DNA of 64,000 nt from positions 1-64,000 of the forward strand of contig NZ_JYLN01000005.1 of NCBI RefSeq assembly GCF_001439735.1, in the 5' to 3' direction. The DNA comes from Pseudomonas paralactis. Its GTDB lineage: Bacteria > Pseudomonadota > Gammaproteobacteria > Pseudomonadales > Pseudomonadaceae. The position numbers and the translations under genes are program-made. The notes under the pieces are model-generated. The model was given only the letters and a program-made list of their open reading frames with translations, was not told the DNA's origin and did no database searches. This document shows positions 39,301-48,300 of the stretch, in pieces; positions within the stretch are counted from its first letter, which is position 1, and the number at the start of each line of letters is the position of its first letter.

Positions 39301-42300
39301 CCGGTCGGCGAGAAGGCCCGGCAAGTGGCGGCGATCTGGGCCGAAGTGCTCGGTGTGCCACAGGTCGGCCTGGAGGATCACTTCTTCGAGCTGGGCGGCC
39401 ACTCGCTGCTTGCGACTCGCGTGGTGTCGCGGGTACGCCAGGCGCTGGCTATCGACGTGGCGCTCAAAAGCCTGTTTGAGCAGCCGGTGTTGGGGGCGTT
39501 TGTGCAGGCGCTGGGTGAGCAGGGCGCAGCCTTGGCACAGGTGACCCTGGCCGATCGCGAGCAGCCTTTGCTGCTGTCGTATGCCCAGGAGCGCCAGTGG
39601 TTCCTCTGGCAGTTGGAGCCTCAGAGCGCGGCCTACCATATTCCGGCCGCATTGCGCCTGCTGGGCACGCTCGATCGTGGTGCGCTGCAACGGGCCTTTG
39701 ATACGTTGGTTCAACGCCATGAAACTCTGCGCACGGTGTTTTTCGCCGGCCCGGAGCAGACCGTCCAGCGCGTGCTTGAGCAGGCTGTTGCGGTCATCGA
39801 CTATCAAGTGCTGGGCTCCACCGACCCAGTTCGCTTGCGAGCCTGGGTGGAAGGCGAAATCGCCCGGCCCTTTGACCTGCAGGCCGGGCCGCTGTTACGC
39901 ATCAAACTGTTGCAACTGGGCGAGAATGAGCACGTATTGGTGCTGGTTCAACACCATATCGTGTCGGATGCCTGGTCGATGCAAGTGATGGTTGATGAGC
40001 TTGTCAGCCTGTATGCCTGTTACAGCCAGGGTCTTGCGCCGACATTGGCGGATCTGCCGATTCAATACGCCGACTATGCCCAATGGCAACGCACCTGGAT
40101 GGAGGCGGGTGAAAAGGACCGTCAATTGGCCTACTGGCGTGCGCTCCTGGACGATGTGCAGCCAGTACTCGAATTGCCGCTGGATCGTCCGCGACCGGCC
40201 ATGCAGAGCTACCAGGGGGCACGCCTGGATCTGGTGCTGGAGCCTTCGGTGGTCGAGGGTTTGCGCGCCCTGGCGCAGCGCGAGGGCGTGACGATGTTCA
40301 TGCTGCTGCTCGCCTCCTTCCAGTCGTTGCTCTACCGCTACACCGGCCAGTCGGATATCCGTGTCGGCGTGCCCATCGCCAACCGTAACCGTCTGGAGAC
40401 CGAGCAACTGATCGGCTTTTTCGTCAATACCCAGGTGCTCAAGGCCCAGATTGACGGGCACATGACCTTTGCCCGGTTGTTGCAGCAGGTCAAGGAACAG
40501 GCGCTGGGGGCCCAAGCCCATCAGGACTTGCCATTCGAACAACTGGTCGAGGCCCTGCAGCCTGAACGCAGCCTGAGCCACAACCCGTTGTTCCAAGTGA
40601 TGTTCAACCATCAGTCCGCAGCCGACGCCAATCGTGACAGCCAGCAGTTGCCTGGCCTGTGCGTCGAAGGGCTGGCGTGGGACAGCCATACGGCGCATTT
40701 CGACCTGAGCCTGGATACCGAAGAAACTGCCGAAGGTCTGCTGGCTTCGTTGACCTATGCCACCGCGCTTTTCGACGCCAGTACCTTGCACCGCTTCGCC
40801 GCGCACTGGCAAAACCTGCTCCACAGCGTGGTGAGCGGGGCGCATGTGTGTGTCGCCGACTTGCCGATCCTGAGTGGCCGTGAACAGGCGCAGATCCTGT
40901 GCGAATGGAACCCGCCGCAACCGACACGTGCAGCCTGCAATAGCGTGTTAGACAAATTCGAACAACAGGTGGCGAGCCAGCCCGAGGCCATCGCGTTGAT
41001 CATGGATCAGCGACGTATGAGCTATGCCGATCTCAACCTGCGGGCCAACCGCCTGGCGCACAAACTGATTGAGCAGGGTGTGAGCGCCGACGGCCTGGTC
41101 GGTGTGGCCGTTGATCGTTCGCTGGAAATGATCGTCGCGCTGCTGGCGGTGCTCAAGGCCGGCGGCGCCTACGTTCCGCTGGACCCGCAATACCCTCAGG
41201 ACCGCCTGCAATGCATGATCGAAGACAGCGGTTTGCAGTTGTTGCTGACCCAGCAGGCGCTGCTCGAACGCCTGCCGATCAGCACTGGCCTGGCGTTGAT
41301 TTGCCTGGAGCCTGACCAGGAATGGCTGGCCGAGTACCCGTCGACTGACCCCGCGGTGCGCGCATTCTCCTCTAACCTGGCGTACTTGATGTTCACCTCC
41401 GGCTCGACCGGGCGACCCAAGGGCGTTGGCATCGACCAGGGTTCGTTGGCGCGCCATGTCGAAGTGTTTATCGAGCTGTTCGAGCTGACCGCGGCTGATC
41501 GCGTACTGCAGTTCGGCACTTTCAACTTCGATGGATTTGTCGAACAACTCTACCCAGCGCTGTGCTGTGGTGCTGCGGTTGTAGTGCGCGGCGGTGAGTT
41601 GTGGGACAGCGACACGTTCTACACCCAACTGATCGAACATGATATTTCGGTGGTCGACCTCACCACCGCTTATTGGCACTTGATTGCGCGCGATTTTGCC
41701 GAGCGTGGGGTGCGCGATTACGGTCGCCTGCGTCAGGTGCATGCAGGCGGTGAAGCAATGCCGCCAGAAGGGCTGGCCTCCTGGCGTGATGCCGGGCTGG
41801 GCCACGTGCGGCTGTTCAACACCTATGGTCCGACGGAAGCAACCGTCACCGTTACTGCTTTGGATTGCGCAGGCTATGTGGATGGCAGCGAAGCCGTTAC
41901 GCAGATGATGCCGATCGGCCGCGTATTGGACGGTCGCGCTATTTACTTGCTGGACGCGAGCCTGAATCCGGTGCCTGTGGGGGTGGCCGGTGAGTTGGTG
42001 ATTGGCGGGCCTTTACTGGCACGCGGTTACTTTAACCGTGCAGCGCTGACGGCCGAGCGATTTATCCCCGATCCCTTCGATCCGGCAGGCGGGCGTCTGT
42101 ACCGCACCGGCGACCTGGCTCGCTATCGTGCCGACGGGGTGATCGAATACATCGGCCGCATTGATCACCAAGTCAAGGTGCGTGGCTTCCGTATCGAGTT
42201 GGGTGAAATAGAATCGCGCCTGCTCGCTCAGGACTGTGTGCGCGAAGCACTGGTGATTGCCGCCGACCAGCAACTGATCGCCTACCTGGTCACGCACCAG

Positions 42301-45300
42301 CCGCAAGCCGAGCTGGCGGCATTGCGTGAGCAGATTCGCGCAAGCCTGGGTGACGAGCTACCGGACTACATGGTACCGGCGCATTTCATGTTCCTGGAAC
42401 GGTTGCCGTTGAGCCCCAACGGTAAGCTGGACCGCCATGCCCTGCCTCGCCCGCAGGTGAGCCAGGCGGCCCGGCAGTGGGTGGCGCCGGTCAGTGAGCT
42501 GGAGCAGCAGGTTGCCGCGATCTGGGCTGATATTCTCGGTGTCGAGCGCATCGGGCTGGGCGACCACTTCTTCGAACTGGGCGGTCATTCATTACTGGCT
42601 ATGCAAGTGGCTTCGCGCCTGCGGCACAACCTGGGGATCGAGTTGCCGTTGCGGGTACTGTTCGAGCAGCCACGCCTGGAAGGGTTTGTGGCCGCGCTGC
42701 ACACCGAAGGCAAACGTGGCGGTGCGGCAGCGCCGGCGTTGGTGCCGGCTTCGCGTGATCTGCCGTTGGTATTGTCCTATGCCCAGGAGCGCCAGTGGTT
42801 CCTCTGGCTGCTGGACCCCGAAAACGCGGCCTACCACGTGCCCAGCGCCTTGCGCCTCAAGGGGCAGTTGGACCTGCCTGCGCTGCAGCGCAGCTTCGAT
42901 GCGATAGTGGCGCGTCATGAAAGCCTGCGCACCCATCTGCATCAGGGCGACGAGCAGACCGTGCAGGTCATCCTGCCGCAGGCACGTGTCGAGATTGCGT
43001 TGGTCCACAGCGATCAAGCGCAGGTCAAGGCGCAGGTCGAGGCCGAAATTGCCCGGCCGTTCAACCTGCAAGCGGGGCCGCTGCTACGCGCCACGCTGCT
43101 GCGCCTGAGCGACGACGAGCATGTGTTGGTGCTGGTCCAGCACCACATCGTCTCTGACGGTTGGTCGATGCAGATCATGGTCGATGAACTGGTGCAGTTG
43201 TACAGCGCCTACAGCCAGGGCCATGACCTGCAACTGCCGGCCTTGCCGATTCAGTACGCAGATTACGCCCGTTGGCAGCGCGAGTGGATGGACGCGGGTG
43301 AAAAAGAGCGGCAACTGGCCTATTGGCAGGATTTGCTGGGTGGCGAACAACCCGTGCTTGAGCTGCCTTTGGACCACCAGCGCCCGGCCGAGCAAAGCCA
43401 TCGCGGCGCTCGCCTGTTGGTGGAGCTGCCACCTGCTTTGGTCTCAGAGCTCAAGGGCTTGGCGCAGCGCGAAGGAGTGACGATGTTCATGCTGTTGCTG
43501 GCCTCGTTCCAGGCATTGATGCACCGCTACAGTGGCCAGGAAGATGTGCGCGTCGGCGTGCCGATTGCCAACCGCAACCGGGTCGAGACAGAGAGGTTGC
43601 TGGGTTTCTTCGTCAACACGCAGGTGCTCAAGGCCGATATCGACGCGCAGACCTCGGTGCTGCAACTGTTGCAGCAGGTCCGGCGACGTGCGTTGCAAGC
43701 CCAGGACCATCAGGACCTGCCGTTCGAACAACTGGTGGAAGCGCTGCAACCGGAGCGCAGCCTGAGTCTCAACCCGCTGTTCCAAGTGATGTTCAACCAT
43801 CAGACCGAAGCGCGGCTGGGCGGCAACGAACATCAATTATCTGCATTACGTGTCGAAGGCCTGGAGTGGGAGAGCCAGACTGCGCACTTCGATCTGGACT
43901 TGGATGTGCATGAAGGCACCGACGGCATCTGGGCAACGCTGGGTTACGCCACCGATCTGTTCAATGCCTCGACCATCGAGCGCATGGCCCGTCACTGGCA
44001 GAACCTGCTGCAAGGCATGGTTACCCATCCTCAGCAGAGCATTGGCCACTTGAACCTGCTCGACCCGGCTGAGCGCCAGCAGATCCTGCAACTGTGGGAC
44101 CGTACAGCGTCAGGCTTTTCTGCCCGACAACTGGTTCATGAGCTGTTCGCCGAGCGTGCTTGGCAAAACCCCGAAGCGGTGGCGGTGAAGTTCGATGCAC
44201 AGATACTGACCTACGGCGAGCTGGACCGCCAGGCCAACCGCTTGGCCCACGCGCTGATTGCCCGTGGTGTCGGCCCGGAAGTGCGGGTGGCCATCGCCAT
44301 GCCGCGCAGTGCCGAGATCATGGTGGCGTTCCTCGCGGTGATGAAAGCCGGTGGCGTCTACGTGCCACTGGATGTGGAATACCCACGTGATCGCTTGCTG
44401 TACATGATGCAAGACAGCCGTGCCAAGTTGCTGCTGACCCATTCGGCGGTGCAGCAACAACTGCCGATTGCCGAGGGCCTGGACAGCCTGGCCATCGACG
44501 ATCTCAAGGCATGGGTGCACTACCGCGATGTGGCGCCGCGGGTCCAATTACACGGCGACAACCTGGCCTACGTGATCTACACCTCCGGTTCCACCGGTTT
44601 ACCCAAGGGCGTGGCGGTGTCACACGGTCCGCTGGTGGCGCATATCATCGCCACTGGTGAGCGCTATGAAACCTCACCGGCCGATTGCGAACTGCACTTC
44701 ATGTCCTTTGCCTTCGACGGTTCCCACGAAGGCTGGATGCACCCGCTGATCAACGGCGCCAGCGTGTTGATCCGTGACGACAGCCTGTGGCTGCCGGAAT
44801 ACACCTACGAGCAGATGCACCGCCATAACGTGACCATGGCGGTGTTCCCGCCGGTGTACCTGCAGCAGTTGGCCGAACATGCCGAGCGCGACGGCAATCC
44901 ACCGGCAGTGCGGGTGTACTGCTTTGGCGGTGATGCCGTTGCTCAAGCCAGCTATGACCTGGCGTGGCGCGCGCTGAAGCCTAAATACCTGTTCAACGGC
45001 TACGGCCCGACGGAAACCGTGGTCACACCGCTGTTGTGGAAGGCCCGTAAAGGTGATCCCTGCGGCGCTGTCTACGCGCCCATCGGCACCTTGCTGGGCA
45101 ACCGCAGCGGTTACGTTCTGGATGCGCAACTGAATCTGCAACCCATCGGTGTGGCCGGTGAGTTGTACCTGGGTGGCGAGGGCGTGGCCCGGGGTTATCT
45201 GGAGCGTCCGGCACTGACTGCCGAGCGTTTCGTGCCAGACCCGTTCGGCAAGCCCGGCAGCCGCGTGTATCGCAGCGGTGACCTGACGCGTGGGCGTCCG

Positions 45301-48300
45301 GATGGGGTAGTCGATTACCTCGGCCGCGTCGACCACCAAGTGAAGATCCGTGGTTTTCGCATCGAGCTTGGCGAAATCGAAGCGCGCCTGCGCGAACAGG
45401 AAAATGTCGGTGAAACCGTGGTGGTGGCCCAGGAAGGCCCGACCGGTAAACAACTGGTGGCCTATGTAGTACCGGCAGATGCCAGCCTGGCCAATCAAAC
45501 CGAGTTCCGCGAGAGCCTGCGCCGCGCCCTGAAAAACCGGCTGCCGGATTACATGGTGCCGACTTACTTCATGTTCCTCGCGCAGATGCCATTGACCCCC
45601 AACGGCAAACTCGACCGCAAAGGCTTGCCGCAACCGGACGTCAGCCTGTTGCAGCAAGCCTACGTGGCACCGCAGAGCGAGCTGGAGCTGCGTCTTGCGG
45701 CGATCTGGGCCGATGTGTTGCGCCTGCCGCAAGTGGGCCTGAACGACAACTTCTTCGAGTTGGGCGGGGATTCGATCATCTCGATCCAAGTGGTCAGCCG
45801 AGCGCGGCAGGCCGGTATCCGCTTCACGCCCAAGGACCTGTTCCTGCACCAGACCGTACAAAGCCTGGCCGGTGTTGCGCGCCAGGGTGTCGAAGGGCCG
45901 GGCATCAGCCAGGCTGCCTTGAGCGGGGAGACGATGCTGCTACCGATCCAGCAAACGTTCTTTTCCGATGACATTTGCGAGCGCCATCACTGGAACCAGT
46001 CGGTGGTGCTACAGCCCCATGAGCATCTTGAAGCAGCCACCCTGACGCAGGCCCTCCAGGCGTTGCTCGTCCACCACGATGCCCTGCGTTTGCAGTTCAT
46101 CCAGGGCGCGGGTGGCTGGCAGGGCGTGTATCGCAGTGCCGATCAGCACCAGGCAGACGCAGTGCTGTGGCAACGCGCTGTGCACGACATTGACGCGTTC
46201 ACAACGCTGGGTGAGGAGGCGCAACGCAGCCTTGACCTCACTCACGGCCCCTTGATGCGTGCGGTGCTGGCGCAACTGGGCGACGGTTCCCAGCGTTTGC
46301 TCCTGGTCATCCATCATCTGGTAGTAGATGGCGTGTCGTGGCGGATCCTGCTCGAAGACCTGCAGACTGCCTACCGCCAGCTGGCCTGTGGCGCGGCGGT
46401 AGTATTGCCGGGCAAGACCAGCTCGGCCCGCGACTGGGCCTTGCGCCTGCAGCAGCACGCCCAAAGCGAAGCGTTGACCCTCGAGCTGGAAGGTTGGCAG
46501 ACCCGGTTGCAGGGCGCCGAGACTGATCTGCCGGGTGCCCGGCCGGGTGCTAGCTTGAGCAATCGCCATGCGGCCAGTGCGACTACTCATCTGGACGCCA
46601 CTCACACCCGTCGTTTGTTGCAGGAGGCACCTGCAGCCTATCGCACCCAGATCAACGATTTGCTGCTCACGGCGCTGGCCCGCGTGATCGGGCGCTGGAC
46701 CGGACACGCGTCGACCCTGATCCGCCTGGAAGGGCATGGTCGCGAAGACCTGTTCGACGATGTCGACCTGACCCGCACGGTTGGCTGGTTCACCAGCATC
46801 TACCCGGTCAAGCTGACGCCTGCGCAAACCCTGGAGGACTCGCTGAAGGGTATCAAAGAGCAGTTGCGCGCAATTCCCGACAAAGGCCTGGGCTTTGGTG
46901 CGTTGCGCTTCCTGGGGCCAGCACCGGTACGTGAAGTCCTGGCTCGCCTGCCCCAGCCGCGTATTACCTTCAACTACCTGGGCCAGTTCGACACCAGCTT
47001 TGAGGGCGCGCAGGAGCAGGGGTTTTTCGCGCCATCCGGTGATGCTGCCGGCGCCGATCAAAGCCCCGAGGCATCCTTGGGCAACTGGTTGGAAATCAAC
47101 GGCCAGGTGTATGGCGGTGAGCTGAACCTGACGTGGAGTTTCAGCCAGGATATGTTCGAGCCGCAGAGCATCCAGGCATTAGCCGACGCCTATTCCGATG
47201 AACTCAAGGCCCTGATCGAGCATTGCTGCCAGCCTGAAAGCGTTGGCGCAACGCCGTCGGATTTCCCGCTCGCACACTTGAGTCAAGCGCAGTTGGATGG
47301 CTTGGTGCTGCCCTTGAACCGTGTCGAAGACATCTACCCGTTGTCACCGATGCAACAGGGCATGCTGTTTCAATCTCTGTATGGCCAGGGTTCCGGCGAC
47401 TACATCAACCAGATGCGCGTCGACGTGCAGGGGCTGGATGTCGCACGGTTTCAGGCAGCCTGGCAGGTGGCCGTGGAGCACCACGCGATCCTGCGCACGG
47501 CATTCATCTGGCAGACCGAGCTCGGGCAGCCGCTGCAAGTGGTTTATAAGTCGGTGCGCGTGCCGTTGGTCGAGCACGATTGGCAACATCGAGTTGATCG
47601 CCTTGAGGCCCTCGATGCACTGGCTCAGTCCGCACGTACCGAAGGCTTTGTGCTTGAGCAGGCACCTTTGCTGAGCCTGGTGGTGGTGCGTACCGGTGCC
47701 GACACTCATCATCTGATTTACACCAACCATCATATCCTGATGGACGGCTGGAGTGCCTCCCAATTGTTTGGCGAGGTCATGCAGTACTACGCGGGCGAGT
47801 CGCCGCGTGCGCCGAATGGGCGTTATCGTGACTACATCGCCTGGTTGCAGGCCCAGGATCCGGCCACCAGCGAAACGTTCTGGAAGGCCCAGCTTGTCGG
47901 CCTGCAGGAGCCAACACGACTGTCGCGGGGGCGCAGGCATGAGCAGGCCGTGGCCCAGGTCAACGGCATTCACCGGCTGAGCCTGGGACAGGCGGCCACC
48001 GAGCAGCTCAAGGCGTTTGCCCAAGGCCATAAGGTCACCCTTAATACCCTGGTGCAGAGCGCATGGCTGCTGTTGCTGCAACGCCATACCGGTCTCGACA
48101 CGGTGGCCTTCGGCGCGACGGTGGCGGGGCGCCCGGCCGAGTTGGCAGGCATCGAGCAGCAGGTCGGCCTGTTCATCAATACGTTGCCTGTGATAGCGGC
48201 GCCCAGCCCACAATTGAGCGTGGATACCTGGTTGCAGCAGGTACAGGCGCAAAACCTGCGGTTGCGCGAACAGGAGCACACGCCGCTGTTTGACATCCAG

